A DNA stretch of 27,718 nucleotides from the NCBI GenBank assembly GCA_946887385.1, contig CAMPKU010000019.1:1-27718 (forward strand), in the 5' to 3' direction. The position numbers were made by a program, and so were the translations under genes. The stretch's first letter is position 1. The number at the start of each line of letters is the position of its first letter. Shown in pieces: positions 1 through 8,181 of the stretch. The stretch is from an uncultured Gammaproteobacteria bacterium (lineage in GTDB: Bacteria; Pseudomonadota; Gammaproteobacteria; Rariloculales; Rariloculaceae). The notes beneath the pieces were generated by a model. That model worked only from the letters and a program-made list of their open reading frames with translations. It searched no databases and was not told where the DNA came from.

Positions 1-610
1 CGAGCTGACTCTGCACGATGCGGGCAACGTCCTCGGGCGGGTTCAGCGCGAGCAGGCTCGTCCAGCGCGCTCGCACCGCATCCTCGCGGCCGCGCTCGAG
101 GGCCACCCAACCGCCGTACCAGAGTGCCTTCGGGTCGCCGGGGCTCGTCTCGAGCACTTCCTCCACGAGACGGCCGGCTTCACCCCCCAACGCGGAGCGA
201 TCGGCGAGCACCTGCGCCTCCGCGTAGGCAATCTTGAGCTCGTCGTCCGGGTTGCGCGTGAGCGCCCACACGCGTTGATACGCCGCCCTACCTTCCTCAT
301 AGCGGCCGAGCTGCACATAGCTCGCCGCGAGCAGCTGCCACCCCTCGAGATCGCCGGGGTTCGCCTCGAGGTGTGCCGCAAGCTGCTCCAAGAGCGCGCT
401 CTCGCGGCTCACGCGCGCCGCGATTTCGGGATCGAAGCTGCTCACGTACGTATAGAGCCCGAGCGCAGCGGGCGCGATCAGAACGGCCGCGGCCAGGCCC
501 GCGGGCGACCACCGCCCGCCGCGCCGCTTGTGCAGCACCACCGGAACGAGCAGGACGGCCGCGGCGACCGCACACAGAAGCGCGGCCACGATCCAGAACG
601 ACGCCGTCAC
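1..610 (-). CDS. ccmI: CcmI/CycH-like cytochrome c biogenesis TPR protein (C-terminus cut by window edge)
   Basis: This is the apocytochrome c chaperone of System I maturation, thought to hand apocytochrome to the CcmF/H heme ligase. About 203 codons are visible and the frame is still open at base 1. The start is GTG at 610-608, sharing GTGA with the ccmH stop. The N-terminus has a hydrophobic segment (ASFWIVAALLCAVAAAVLLV), then a basic KRRGGR patch and a second hydrophobic stretch (about residues 38-52), as in the two-helix CcmI-1 part. After it come TPR-like repeats with text such as LEGWQLLAASYVQLGRYEEG and DPKALWYGGWVALERG. The position directly after ccmH fits. Because the 3' end is missing, the length of the periplasmic CcmI-2 part is unknown. 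Confidence 0.88.
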   Translation of the reverse strand, partial: MTASFWIVAALLCAVAAAVLLVPVVLHKRRGGRWSPAGLAAAVLIAPAALGLYTYVSSFDPEIAARVSRESALLEQLAAHLEANPGDLEGWQLLAASYVQLGRYEEGRAAYQRVWALTRNPDDELKIAYAEAQVLADRSALGGEAGRLVEEVLETSPGDPKALWYGGWVALERGREDAVRARWTSLLALNPPEDVARIVQSQL

Positions 611-1023
611 GCAGGGTCCTCATCGAGCGGCTGATTGCGCCGCGCCGCGAGAATCCGCCAGAAAACCAACCCGCCTATACCTAAGAACACCAGAGGTCCT
701 GCCCACAGCACCCAGGTGGTGGGCGACAGCCGCGGGTTGTACAACACGAACTCGCCGTAACGCGACGACATGAACGTCCGGATCTCTTCGTCCGACGCGC
801 CTTCGCGGATAAGCCGCCGCACCTCGCGCCGCAAGTCGGTTGCCACGTCCGCGTCTGACTCGGCGATACTCTCGTTGAGGCACCTCGGGCAGCGAATCTC
901 GCGAATCAGCGAGCGGTAGCGTTCGTTCAAAACCGGGTCTTCGAACCCGTCCTCCGTATCAAAGGCGAAGGCCGCAGCCGTATAGCCAAACCAGAGCATC
1001 AACAACCAAGCGACCGCCTTCAT
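607..1023 (-). CDS. ccmH: CcmH, apocytochrome c thiol reductase / heme ligase subunit
   Basis: CcmH keeps the CXXCH cysteines of apocytochrome c reduced in the periplasm for heme attachment. The 138-residue protein starts with a signal or anchor (AVAWLLMLWFGYTAAAFA) and then carries the family motif IRCPRCLNES, with the redox cysteines at about residues 45 and 48. A C-terminal membrane helix follows (TTWVLWAGPLVFLGIGGLVFW). I start it at ATG 1023-1021, which overlaps the ccmG stop by 4 bases; an open frame extends further upstream but would add 15 residues unlike the family. The length matches short CcmH proteins that work with a separate CcmI, which is what lies next. Confidence 0.95.
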   Translation of the reverse strand: MKAVAWLLMLWFGYTAAAFAFDTEDGFEDPVLNERYRSLIREIRCPRCLNESIAESDADVATDLRREVRRLIREGASDEEIRTFMSSRYGEFVLYNPRLSPTTWVLWAGPLVFLGIGGLVFWRILAARRNQPLDEDPA

Positions 1024-1580
1024 GATCCGCCCACGGCAGCAAGGAACGGACAATCCGCGGGCCTGCAATACTCGCGCAGAAGCGGCAGGAAATCGCGCTG
1101 CCAGACGCGGGATGTGAGCGGCGAGATGTGCTTGTGCAAAATCACGCCGTTACTGCCAATTAGGAACGTCTCGGGCGCACCCGTTACACCCCAATCCACC
1201 GCGGCAACGCCGTCGGGATCGAACCCCGATCTTACGTACGGGTTGCCCAGGGTCGCGAGCCACTCGATTGCAGCTTCCCGATCATCCCTGACGTTCAACC
1301 CGTAGATCGGCACGCCGGCGCCGGCCAGGTCGAGCAAAAACTGGTGCTCGTGCCGGCACTCGACACACCACGTTCCCCACACGTTCACGAGCGACACGCG
1401 GCCTTTCAGCGTCTCCGCCGTCACGAGCGTGTCCGGATCCGTGACGCTCGGCAGCGAGAAAGTGGGAATCGGTTTGCCAACGAGCGGCGACGGAACGTAA
1501 TTGGGATTCAGCCCAAGACCGATCGCAAAGAACACGCCGATGACGAGGAAGATCGCGAGCGGGACGACGTAGCGCCACAT
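1020..1580 (-). CDS. ccmG: CcmG/DsbE, thiol:disulfide oxidoreductase for cytochrome c maturation
   Basis: A membrane-anchored periplasmic thioredoxin-like protein that passes electrons to CcmH and apocytochrome c. The 186-residue product has an N-terminal anchor (VVPLAIFLVIGVFFAIGLGL). The GKPIPTFSLP segment is followed by the active site WGTWCVECRHE, with cysteines at about 72 and 75, and by the cis-proline motif GVTGAPETFLI near the C-terminus. The middle residues V-E of the CXXC are not the common P-T or P-P pair, but both cysteines are intact. ATG at 1580 is chosen over the longer frame starting at 1715 because it begins directly at the anchor. It lies 2 bases after ccmF. Confidence 0.95.
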   Translation of the reverse strand: MWRYVVPLAIFLVIGVFFAIGLGLNPNYVPSPLVGKPIPTFSLPSVTDPDTLVTAETLKGRVSLVNVWGTWCVECRHEHQFLLDLAGAGVPIYGLNVRDDREAAIEWLATLGNPYVRSGFDPDGVAAVDWGVTGAPETFLIGSNGVILHKHISPLTSRVWQRDFLPLLREYCRPADCPFLAAVGGS

Positions 1581-1582
1581 GA

Positions 1583-3556
1583 TCAGGCCGCTCCCGGCGC
1601 CGGTTTGGGCGCCGGCTGCGCGGCTGCTCGCTGAGTCTCGCGCGCCGCGGCGCGATAGCGGCGATCCGTGATCGCCACGAGACCGCCGAGCGCCATGAGA
1701 CCCGAGCCCAGCCACAAGAATCCGATCAGCGGCTTCACTTGCAGACGCAAGCTCCAGGCATCGTCCCCGAGCGGCTCGCCGAGTGCCACGAAGACGTCGC
1801 GCAGCATGTTCGAGTGGATGGCAGCTTCCGTCATCGCATCGCGCTGCACGTTGTAGACGCGAATCTGCGGCCTCAAGATACCGACAAGCTCGCCTTCGTC
1901 GCGAAGCTCGAGCTCGCCTTCATCGGCCACGAAATTCGGTCCATCGACTTGGCGCATGCTGTTGAAGATGAACTCGTAGCCCCCGGCCTCGATGCGATCG
2001 CCGGGCCTGGCGCTCACGTCGTGCTCGAAGTTGTAGGCGGACGCCACCGTGGCGCCGAGCATGAACACGCCCACACCGAAGTGCGCGATGTGCATGCCGA
2101 CCTGGCCGCGTGTGAGCGGCGCACCCGTGCGGAACACGAGCCGCCGGATCGGATCGAGCAGCGAGCTGAAGCACACCCACAGCGCGATCGAAACCGCGAG
2201 CACCGTGAGCACCGACACCGTGCCGAACACGATGAGCGGCACCGCAATTCCGAGCGCCACGGCCGCAATCGCCGGCACGCGCAAACGCCGCGCCAGGGCG
2301 CTGCCCGGCATCATGCGCCAGCCGGTGTGCATGCCGATGCCGATCAACGCCACGAGCGGCAGCGCCGGCAACAGGAACATCACGTTGAAGAACGGCGGCC
2401 CCACCGAGATCTTGCCGAGCCCCAGCGCGTCGATGAACAGGGGATACAGCGTGCCGAGCAGCACGAGCCCCGTGGCGATCACGAGCAGCACGTTGTTCGC
2501 GAGCAAGAACGCCTCGCGCGACAGCAGCTTGAAGCCGCCCTCGGCTTCGAAATTCCGCGCGCGAACGGCATAGAGCGCCAACGCACCGCCCGAGAACAGT
2601 GCGAGCAAGCCGAGAATGAAGAGCCCGCGCGTGGGATCGGACGCGAACGCATGCACCGAGATCATCACCGGCGAGCGCGTGAGGAAGGTGCCGAACAAGC
2701 TCAACGAGAACGCCGCGATCGCGAGCAGCACCGTCCAGTTCTTGAAGATGCCGCGCCGCTCCGTCACCGCCAGCGAATGCAACAACGCCGTCGTCATCAA
2801 CCACGGCATGAACGAAGAGTTCTCGACGGGATCCCAGAACCACCAGCCGCCCCAGCCGAGCTCGTAGTACGCCCACCAGCTGCCGAGCGTGATGCCGGCC
2901 GTCAGGAACATCCACGCCACAACGGTCCACGGCCGCGTCCAGCGCGCCCAATCCTTGTCGAGCCGCCCAGTGAGCAGCGCGGCTACTGCAAACGCGAACG
3001 GCACCGCGACGCCCACGTAGCCCACGTAGAGCGTGGGCGGATGGAAAATCATGCCGGGATCTTGGAGCAACGGATTCAGATCGTTGCCGTCGAACGGCGC
3101 CGGAACCAGCCGCATGAACGGATTCGACGCGAAGAACGCGAACGCAATCATGCCGGCGCTGACGATACCGAGCACGCCGAGCACGCGGCTCGCGAACTCC
3201 TGGGGCTGCGAGCGGCTGCCGGCCGCAACCGCCATGGTCCAGATAGCGAGCACGGCGATCCATAAGAGCAGCGAGCCCTCGTGCCCGCCCCACACGGCCG
3301 TGGCCTTGTAGAACACGGGCAGCGCAGAGTTCGAATGCTGCGCGACGAACATCACACTGAAGTCGTCCGTGAGAAACGCGTACACGAGCGTGCCGAACGC
3401 GACGGCGACGAACACGAACTGTCCCGCCGCCGCCGGCCGTGCCAGCGCCATCCAGTCCGCTCGGCCGAGCGCCGCACCGGCCAGCGGCAACGTGCTTTGC
3501 ACGAGCGCGAGACACAGCGCCAACGCGAGCGCGATTTGACCGAACTCGGGGATCAT
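1583..3556 (-). CDS. ccmF: CcmF, heme lyase subunit
   Basis: A large polytopic inner-membrane protein that attaches heme to apocytochrome c together with CcmH/I. The 657-residue length is typical of the family. The sequence shows the conserved WGGHEGSLLLW loop near residue 90, the FFASNPFMRL segment, and the tryptophan-rich WWD domain GWGGWWFWDPVENSSFMPWL at about residues 235-255. Many hydrophobic helices follow, with a large periplasmic segment before the last helix (EFIFNSMRQVDGPNFVADEG). The ATG at 3556 shares ATGA with the end of ccmE. Long open frames exist on the opposite strand but they are composition shadows. Confidence 0.97.
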   Translation of the reverse strand: MIPEFGQIALALALCLALVQSTLPLAGAALGRADWMALARPAAAGQFVFVAVAFGTLVYAFLTDDFSVMFVAQHSNSALPVFYKATAVWGGHEGSLLLWIAVLAIWTMAVAAGSRSQPQEFASRVLGVLGIVSAGMIAFAFFASNPFMRLVPAPFDGNDLNPLLQDPGMIFHPPTLYVGYVGVAVPFAFAVAALLTGRLDKDWARWTRPWTVVAWMFLTAGITLGSWWAYYELGWGGWWFWDPVENSSFMPWLMTTALLHSLAVTERRGIFKNWTVLLAIAAFSLSLFGTFLTRSPVMISVHAFASDPTRGLFILGLLALFSGGALALYAVRARNFEAEGGFKLLSREAFLLANNVLLVIATGLVLLGTLYPLFIDALGLGKISVGPPFFNVMFLLPALPLVALIGIGMHTGWRMMPGSALARRLRVPAIAAVALGIAVPLIVFGTVSVLTVLAVSIALWVCFSSLLDPIRRLVFRTGAPLTRGQVGMHIAHFGVGVFMLGATVASAYNFEHDVSARPGDRIEAGGYEFIFNSMRQVDGPNFVADEGELELRDEGELVGILRPQIRVYNVQRDAMTEAAIHSNMLRDVFVALGEPLGDDAWSLRLQVKPLIGFLWLGSGLMALGGLVAITDRRYRAAARETQRAAAQPAPKPAPGAA

Positions 3557-3987
3557 TGGCCTTGCGCCGCACGCGCTTTTTCGAGCGCTTCGGCTACCTC
3601 CGGCGGCATGTAGTTCTCATCATGCTTGGCGAGCACCTCGTCGCCGACGAACTCGCCGTTGTCGTTCATGCGGCCGATGACGACCGCACCGGCGCCTTCG
3701 CGAAAAAGATCCGGCAACACGCGGTTGTACTTCACCGGTACCGAGTGGACGTTATCGGTCACCACGAACGAGACGTTTAGCGTGCCGGTCTCGCGCTTCA
3801 AGCTGCCCTCGAGCACCATGCCGCCCAGGCGGAACGTGCGATCGGGCGCTTCGCCCTCCGCGACTTGAGTAGGGCTGAAGAAATAGAGGAGATTTTCTTG
3901 CAGCGCGCGGTACGCGAGGAAACCGGCCAACGTGATGCCGGCGAGCACCAGCACGATGAACATTTTTCGTTGCGTTCGCGATTTCAT
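3553..3987 (-). CDS. ccmE: CcmE, periplasmic heme chaperone
   Basis: CcmE receives heme from CcmABCD and carries it covalently to CcmF. The 144-residue protein has an N-terminal basic stretch and one membrane helix (MFIVLVLAGITLAGFLAYRAL). A beta-barrel OB-fold domain follows (RLGGMVLEGSL, VSFVVTDN, VKYNRVLPDLFREG). The heme-binding motif LAKHDENYMPPEV places the covalent heme histidine at about residue 122 and the axial tyrosine at 126. The ATG at 3987 overlaps the ccmD stop by 4 bases; the longer open frame upstream lies inside ccmD and ccmC and is rejected. No key residue is missing. Confidence 0.96.
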   Translation of the reverse strand: MKSRTQRKMFIVLVLAGITLAGFLAYRALQENLLYFFSPTQVAEGEAPDRTFRLGGMVLEGSLKRETGTLNVSFVVTDNVHSVPVKYNRVLPDLFREGAGAVVIGRMNDNGEFVGDEVLAKHDENYMPPEVAEALEKARAAQGQ

Positions 3988-4175
3988 TGCAGTCGTCGCA
4001 CCGTGGGTTGTTTGCGCGGAGCTTCCGTCTGCGTGGCGAGCTGCCGCGCCCGCCGCAACGCGGCCTGCCGCTTCGCGCGCACGAGCCAAGCGTTGATCAC
4101 CAGCACGGCCAGTGTAATGCCGTACGCCGACCAAACGTAAGCGCCATGCCCGTTCATTAAGAAGAATTCGCTCAC
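3984..4175 (-). CDS. ccmD: CcmD, small heme exporter subunit
   Basis: CcmD is a small single-helix protein that helps release holo-CcmE from the CcmABC complex. I read 63 residues from GTG at 4175, which shares GTGA with the ccmC stop. The beginning SEFFLMNGHGAYVW resembles the family pattern of an aromatic-rich start with a G-x-x-VW before the helix, which supports GTG over the internal ATG at 4157. The helix is followed by a basic cytoplasmic tail (RAKRQAALRRARQLA), also typical. The gene is easily missed because of its size and non-ATG start; its place between ccmC and ccmE supports the call. Confidence 0.88.
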   Translation of the reverse strand: MSEFFLMNGHGAYVWSAYGITLAVLVINAWLVRAKRQAALRRARQLATQTEAPRKQPTVRRLQ

Positions 4176-4924
4176 GGGGCGCCCTCCGCCACCAGCTCGC
4201 GAATCCACCGCGCGTCGCCTTCCCGCTCCAGGATCTCGGCCTGAAGGCGACGCAAGAGCAGCCAATAGAACACCAGCGTGAAGGCCGCGACCATGATCAA
4301 GAACGGGACCAGCATGTCCGTGGTCATCGCCGGGCCACCTTCCGCCAGGATGGTGGGCCCTTGATGCAGCGAGTTCCACCACTCCACGGAGTAGTGAATG
4401 ATCGGAATGTTCACGACCCCGACCACTGCCAGAATGGCCGTCACGCGATCCGCCTTGTCGCGATCGTCGAATGCTGCACGAAGTGCGAGGTAACCCAAGA
4501 ACAAGAACAGCAGCAGGGCCTCGAACATGATGCGTGGATCGCCCCATTGCCAGTAAGTTCCCCACGTGGGGCGGCCCCACACAGCGCCCGTGAACAGCGC
4601 GCAGAACGTGAACCACGCGCCGATCGGCGCTGCGCTCACGGCCACCGCGTGCGCGAGCTTCAGGCGCCATACGTATCCGACCGCCGCCGCAACGGCCATC
4701 ACCACGTAGGCCATCATGCCGATGTACGCCGTCTGCGGATGTATATAAAGGATGCGGGCTGACTCGCCTTGCTGATAATCCGGCGGCGCGATCACGAGGC
4801 CCCAGTAACCACCCACGGCCAGCGACACCACGGCGAGCCAGCCGAGCCATGGGCACAGGCGCTCGGCCAAGCGATACACGTACGGCGGAGAGCCCAGCTG
4901 ATGGAACCAACGCGGTAGCTTCAT
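4172..4924 (-). CDS. ccmC: CcmC, heme delivery protein
   Basis: An inner-membrane protein of the heme-handling family that presents heme to CcmE. The 250-residue protein has six predicted hydrophobic segments and both expected histidine regions: ARILYIHPQTAYIGM near residue 60 and SVEWWNSLHQGPT near 180. Between them lies the tryptophan-rich loop WGTYWQWGDPRIMFEALLLF. From memory, well-studied proteobacterial CcmC proteins read close to WGTWWVWDARLTSEL there, and YIHVPSAW at the first histidine, so this protein looks like a divergent branch. ATG at 4924 is chosen at the natural N-terminus MKLPRWFHQLGSP. It lies 11 bases after ccmB. Confidence 0.94.
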   Translation of the reverse strand: MKLPRWFHQLGSPPYVYRLAERLCPWLGWLAVVSLAVGGYWGLVIAPPDYQQGESARILYIHPQTAYIGMMAYVVMAVAAAVGYVWRLKLAHAVAVSAAPIGAWFTFCALFTGAVWGRPTWGTYWQWGDPRIMFEALLLFLFLGYLALRAAFDDRDKADRVTAILAVVGVVNIPIIHYSVEWWNSLHQGPTILAEGGPAMTTDMLVPFLIMVAAFTLVFYWLLLRRLQAEILEREGDARWIRELVAEGAP

Positions 4925-4935
4925 CGAGTCTTGTC

Positions 4936-5601
4936 CTATTCGAGTCCCACGCGAACCGCGGCCGCGATCGCGAACGGCCCTAGCGAGATCGCGAGCACAG
5001 CCAGCGACGCCATCAACAACAGCGGCCCGGCCGTGGGCTCGCCGTTGATGCTGAGATCCGTCGCACGCGTGCCGAAGATCAACAACGGCCCCGTGAGCGG
5101 TAAGACGAGCAAACCGACGATCGCGCCGCCGCGCCGCAGTCCGACAGTGAGCGCGGCGCCCAACGCCACGAGCACGCTCAACGTAGGCGTTGCCAGCAGC
5201 AGCGCCAGCGCGAGCGTGGGCAGTGCATACAGCGGCAGATTGAACGACAGCGCGAGCAGCGGCACGAGGCAGACCAACGGCAGCAGAGTAACCAACGTGT
5301 GCGCCACGATTTTTGCCAGCACGCTGAGCGTGAGCGGCGCCGGGCTCAGCAACAGTTGCTCGAGACTGCCGTCGTCGGCATCGGAGCGAAAGAGCCCATC
5401 GAGCGCGAGCAACGACGACAACAGCGCCGCCACCCACAGCACGCCCGTGCCGATCTCGCGCAGCAACGCCGACGTCGGCGACAACGCCAACGGAAACAGC
5501 GTCACCACGATGACGAAGAAGATCAACGGATACGCGAGCTCGCTCCACCGCCGAAACGCGACGCGCAGATCGCGCCGCAACACTGCGCCGAACACGCCCA
5601 T
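4936..5601 (-). CDS. ccmB: CcmB, heme ABC exporter permease
   Basis: Membrane subunit of the CcmAB ATPase complex, which drives release of holo-CcmE from CcmC. The 221-residue protein begins VFGAVLRRDLRVAFRRWSEL, followed by about six hydrophobic helices. The family segment ALLSSLLALDGLFRSDADDG and the EQLLLSPAPLTLSVLAK loop are clear. ATG at 5601 overlaps the ccmA stop by one base (TGATG), indicating coupled translation; an upstream in-frame extension of 53 residues lies inside ccmA and is rejected. The length matches other CcmB proteins. Confidence 0.95.
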   Translation of the reverse strand: MGVFGAVLRRDLRVAFRRWSELAYPLIFFVIVVTLFPLALSPTSALLREIGTGVLWVAALLSSLLALDGLFRSDADDGSLEQLLLSPAPLTLSVLAKIVAHTLVTLLPLVCLVPLLALSFNLPLYALPTLALALLLATPTLSVLVALGAALTVGLRRGGAIVGLLVLPLTGPLLIFGTRATDLSINGEPTAGPLLLMASLAVLAISLGPFAIAAAVRVGLE

Positions 5602-6218
5602 CACAGCTCGATCACCAACGCGCCGCTCATGGCGAGATCGTCCGGCTGGTGCGTGGCGCAGACGGCGAGCCCGCCGGCCGCGAGATGCCGGCGCAGCCAC
5701 TCCACGAGCAGTGCGCGGCCTTCGCTGTCGAGATTCGTCGTAGGTTCGTCCAACAGCCAAAGCTTGGCCCCCGAAAGCTTGAGCATTGCGAGCGCGGCAC
5801 GCCGGCTCTGCCCGGCCGAAAGGTAACGCGCACGCATATGAGCCGCTTTATCGAGCTTCAGTTCCTGAAGCAGATGCTCGAACGCCGGCTCGCGCCGCCA
5901 CAACGTGGCGTGAAAGCGCAGGTTCTCAGCCACCGTGAGCTCGCGTTTCAGCGCCTCGAGATGGCCGCGGTACGCCACCTCGGCACGCTCCTCGGGCGGC
6001 AAGTCGCTGACCGCGATGCCTTTCCAGGTGACGCTGCCCTGCGTCGGCTGCGCGAGCCCCGCGAGGATCCGCAGCAGCGTGGTCTTACCGGAGCCGTTTG
6101 CGCCCACCAGCAACGCGAGCTGCTGTGGAGCTAGATCGAACTGCAATTGCTCGAAGAGACAGCGCTCTCCGCGCCAGACGGCAAGCTCCCTTGCGCGCAA
6201 CAGCACTCCATCCGACAT
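5601..6218 (-). CDS. ccmA: CcmA, heme ABC exporter ATPase
   Basis: Cytoplasmic ATPase of the CcmABCD complex. The 205-residue protein has Walker A GANGSGKTT (about 39-47), the ABC signature LSAGQSRR (about 133-140), Walker B LWLLDEPT (153-160) and the H-loop histidine in CATHQPDDL. These are in normal order and spacing, so the ATPase should be active. ATG at 6218 (MSDGVLLRAREL) is preferred over an open frame starting at 6290, because the extra 24 residues are unlike the family. It is the first gene of the ccm cluster on this strand, with about 270 bases of non-coding DNA before the divergent neighbour. Confidence 0.95.
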   Translation of the reverse strand: MSDGVLLRARELAVWRGERCLFEQLQFDLAPQQLALLVGANGSGKTTLLRILAGLAQPTQGSVTWKGIAVSDLPPEERAEVAYRGHLEALKRELTVAENLRFHATLWRREPAFEHLLQELKLDKAAHMRARYLSAGQSRRAALAMLKLSGAKLWLLDEPTTNLDSEGRALLVEWLRRHLAAGGLAVCATHQPDDLAMSGALVIEL

Positions 6219-6248
6219 CAGCAGGAAGCTCGCACCGTGGAGCCGCGG

Positions 6249-6276
6249 ATTGTGCCCGACACCGGCCGTTTTGCAA
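6249..6276 (-). promoter_or_regulatory. Candidate sigma70 promoter for the ccm cluster
   Basis: On the minus strand, TTGCAA (6276-6271) is followed after 16 bases by CACAAT (6254-6249), each matching four of six consensus bases. Transcription would start near 6242, about 24 bases before ccmA. No experimental signal supports it, and the 120 bases further upstream contain other AT-rich candidates. Confidence 0.3.
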
Positions 6277-6399
6277 CCGACGCTGTCCATCTTTATCTTG
6301 ATTGAACAATGCTTTAAGCGAACTTCCGCGGCTGTGCATGAGCTATGCGTCTCGCCCCCTGCCCTGTATTGAGCCCCGAAACATGCGCCAATCCAGCGG

Positions 6400-6428
6400 T
6401 TTACATAACTTTGCTGATGTCATAGACT
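6400..6428 (+). promoter_or_regulatory. Candidate sigma70 promoter for the AAA-FHA gene
   Basis: TTTACA at 6400-6405 (five of six -35 consensus bases) is followed after 17 bases by TAGACT at 6423-6428 (four of six). The start would lie near 6435, giving a leader of about 60 bases that is notably AT-rich for this genome. It faces away from the ccm promoter, so 6219-6487 is a divergent regulatory region. Confidence 0.42.
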
Positions 6429-6496
6429 CCCCGCCGGCCGTGAAAAAAACATTCAGTAACCTCAATAACTATTTGTAAAAAGAAGGAATGCGGCTG

Positions 6497-7738
6497 ATGG
6501 GAGAGACGCCAAAAATGGTATCTCCCGCGAGAGTGTTCGCGCGACCAACGGCGGACGAAATTTGGCTCGGGCCGGCCCAGCAGGCGGCCCTGAGCCAGCT
6601 TTCTTACCCTGCGCACGTTCGCGTGCTCGTCGGCCCCTCATCGAGCGGTAAGACGAGCGTGCTTCAACATTTGGGCTCGCGCCTTCACGAGAACCCCGTC
6701 GCGTTGCACTGCCGCGGGCCGAAGGCGGATGCCGCGGCCGTCCTCACGAGCCTGCTGCTGAGCGCCGATCTCGCGCCATGGGATCTCTCCGAGATCGAGC
6801 AACGCAATCTCCTCACGGTCTTCGTGCAACAACGCCGCTTGCAAAATCGCGGCGTGCTGCTCGTCGTGGACGACGCTCACAACCTGCAAGCCGGTGCGCT
6901 CGAGGAGCTCGAGCGGCTATCGACGTTCAAGCTCGACAAGAAGCCGGCGCTCGAGCTGTTGCTCGCGGGCCCCGCTCCCGTAGCCAAGCATTGGCAGAAC
7001 GCGCGCGCACGCCTCGGCATCGGCGACGTGCTCATCCATGTGTTGGATGCAGCCTCGCAGGACGAGCTCGTCGATTATCTCGAGTGGCGTCTCGCCCGCT
7101 TCGACATGCAGCGCTTCACCACTCCGGTGGCGCTGCAGATGATGGCGCGTTTGAGCGGCGGCCGGTACGCCGCGGTCGACGTGCTGTGCCAGATGTCGCT
7201 GCTGTTGCTTCGGCAGTTGAGCCTCGACCGCGTGGATGCCCGCGTAGTGCGCCATGCCATGGCGACGCTCGCGGCGCGGCAAGGCGCGAAACTCGAGCTC
7301 GCGCCCGATCGGCCGAGCGACGTTGCACTTCCGGCCAATGCGCCGCCGCAGGGCCACCTGTTGATCAGCCGCGGCGGCAAAACGCTCGCGAGAGTGATGC
7401 TGCGACAGCGCACGCTCATCGGCCGTAGCGAGCACAACGACGTGTGTCTGCCGAGCCCTTACCTGAGCCGTCATCACGCTGTGATCGTCGGCACGCCCGA
7501 GGGTTACTACCTCGTGGATCTCAATAGCAGCAACGGCGTGCTGTTGAACGGCCAGCGCATCGAGCGCACCGTGTTGTGCGACGAAGACGTGCTCACCGTG
7601 GGCCCGTTCAGGCTGAAGGTGCAAATGCCGGAGTGGCTTGCGCAAGAAAGCCCGTTACCCGACGCGGCATCGCTTTCCGACACGGCCGTCATGCCTCCAC
7701 AACCGCAAGAAAACCCGTCGATTTGGCGCGTAAAGTAG
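6497..7738 (+). CDS. ExeA-like AAA ATPase with C-terminal FHA domain
   Basis: About 413 residues. The N-terminal half is a P-loop ATPase with Walker A GPSSSGKT (about 46-53) and Walker B VLLVVDDAHN (about 120-129). It resembles the ExeA/GspA-type ATPases of type II secretion and the related TniB-like group. A linker (about 265-285) leads to an FHA phosphopeptide-binding domain with the signature LIGRSEHND (Gly309-Arg310-Ser311), YLSRHHAVI and DLNSSNGVLLNG. I prefer ATG 6497 because AAGGA lies 9 bases before it; ATG 6488, adjacent to the same AAGGA, would add three residues. There is no GspB, secretin or kinase gene beside it, so the partner is unknown. Function is inferred from domains only. 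Confidence 0.85.
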   Translation: MGETPKMVSPARVFARPTADEIWLGPAQQAALSQLSYPAHVRVLVGPSSSGKTSVLQHLGSRLHENPVALHCRGPKADAAAVLTSLLLSADLAPWDLSEIEQRNLLTVFVQQRRLQNRGVLLVVDDAHNLQAGALEELERLSTFKLDKKPALELLLAGPAPVAKHWQNARARLGIGDVLIHVLDAASQDELVDYLEWRLARFDMQRFTTPVALQMMARLSGGRYAAVDVLCQMSLLLLRQLSLDRVDARVVRHAMATLAARQGAKLELAPDRPSDVALPANAPPQGHLLISRGGKTLARVMLRQRTLIGRSEHNDVCLPSPYLSRHHAVIVGTPEGYYLVDLNSSNGVLLNGQRIERTVLCDEDVLTVGPFRLKVQMPEWLAQESPLPDAASLSDTAVMPPQPQENPSIWRVK

Positions 7739-7865
7739 CGCTGGGATAACGTCGGTAACCCATAGAGGTTGCACTGCGCGCGGAAAGTGTGAACCCTGTC
7801 ACGGTGCGGTCATGGCCGGCGTAGATACTGCGCTGCGCGTCCCGATCGCAATAACCAAGAACAGA

Positions 7866-8063
7866 ATGACTTTGGCAGCCAAGAACAAGCCCACCGCTTT
7901 ACACGTTACGTCGTCGCCTTCACCGTCCGAGCCGAGCCCCCAAGCCGGCTGGGACCCGTTCGAGGTGTGGCGCACGCGTGTGTTGCTGCCGCGGCTCGCG
8001 GAAGCGCGCGAAGACATGAAGAGCTCGGCACCGACCGTGCCCGTTCAGCTCGTCCGCAAGTAA
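7866..8063 (+). CDS. Small conserved-looking hypothetical protein
   Basis: A 65-residue reading frame from ATG 7866 (an in-frame ATG at 7812 would give 83 residues). The N-terminal half is Ser/Pro-rich and low in complexity. The C-terminal half holds a more protein-like block, GWDPFEVWRTRVLLPRLAE, with aromatic residues and an amphipathic helix. I have an impression of similar short proteins in other gammaproteobacteria but cannot name a family. No strong ribosome binding site is visible. It ends 10 bases before the convergent tRNA-Leu gene. It could be spurious. Confidence 0.42.
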   Translation: MTLAAKNKPTALHVTSSPSPSEPSPQAGWDPFEVWRTRVLLPRLAEAREDMKSSAPTVPVQLVRK

Positions 8064-8073
8064 TCGCTTTGAT

Positions 8074-8159
8074 TGGTGCCCGGGCCCGGATTTGAACCGG
8101 GACGGCCTTTCGGCCAGCGGATTTTAAGTCCGCTGCGTCTACCCTTCCGCCACCCGGGC
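8074..8159 (-). tRNA. leuZ: tRNA-Leu (anticodon UAA)
   Basis: On the minus strand the 5' acceptor GCCCGGG (8159-8153) pairs with CCCGGGC (8084-8078), followed by discriminator A and an encoded CCA. The anticodon arm is CGGA-CTTAAAA-TCCG, giving anticodon TAA. The long variable arm (GGCCGAAAGGCC) is that of a class II tRNA. The T arm CCGGTTCAAATCCGG is intact. It lies 22 bases downstream of tRNA-Cys, so the two are probably one transcript. Confidence 0.97.
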
Positions 8160-8181
8160 GGGACGGCTTGGTGGGTGTTAG

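Noticed and set aside
1739..3265. A 508-codon open frame on the plus strand opposite ccmF
   Set aside because: The product is extremely rich in Arg, His, Glu and Gln with no hydrophobic core; it is the antisense shadow of a high-GC gene.
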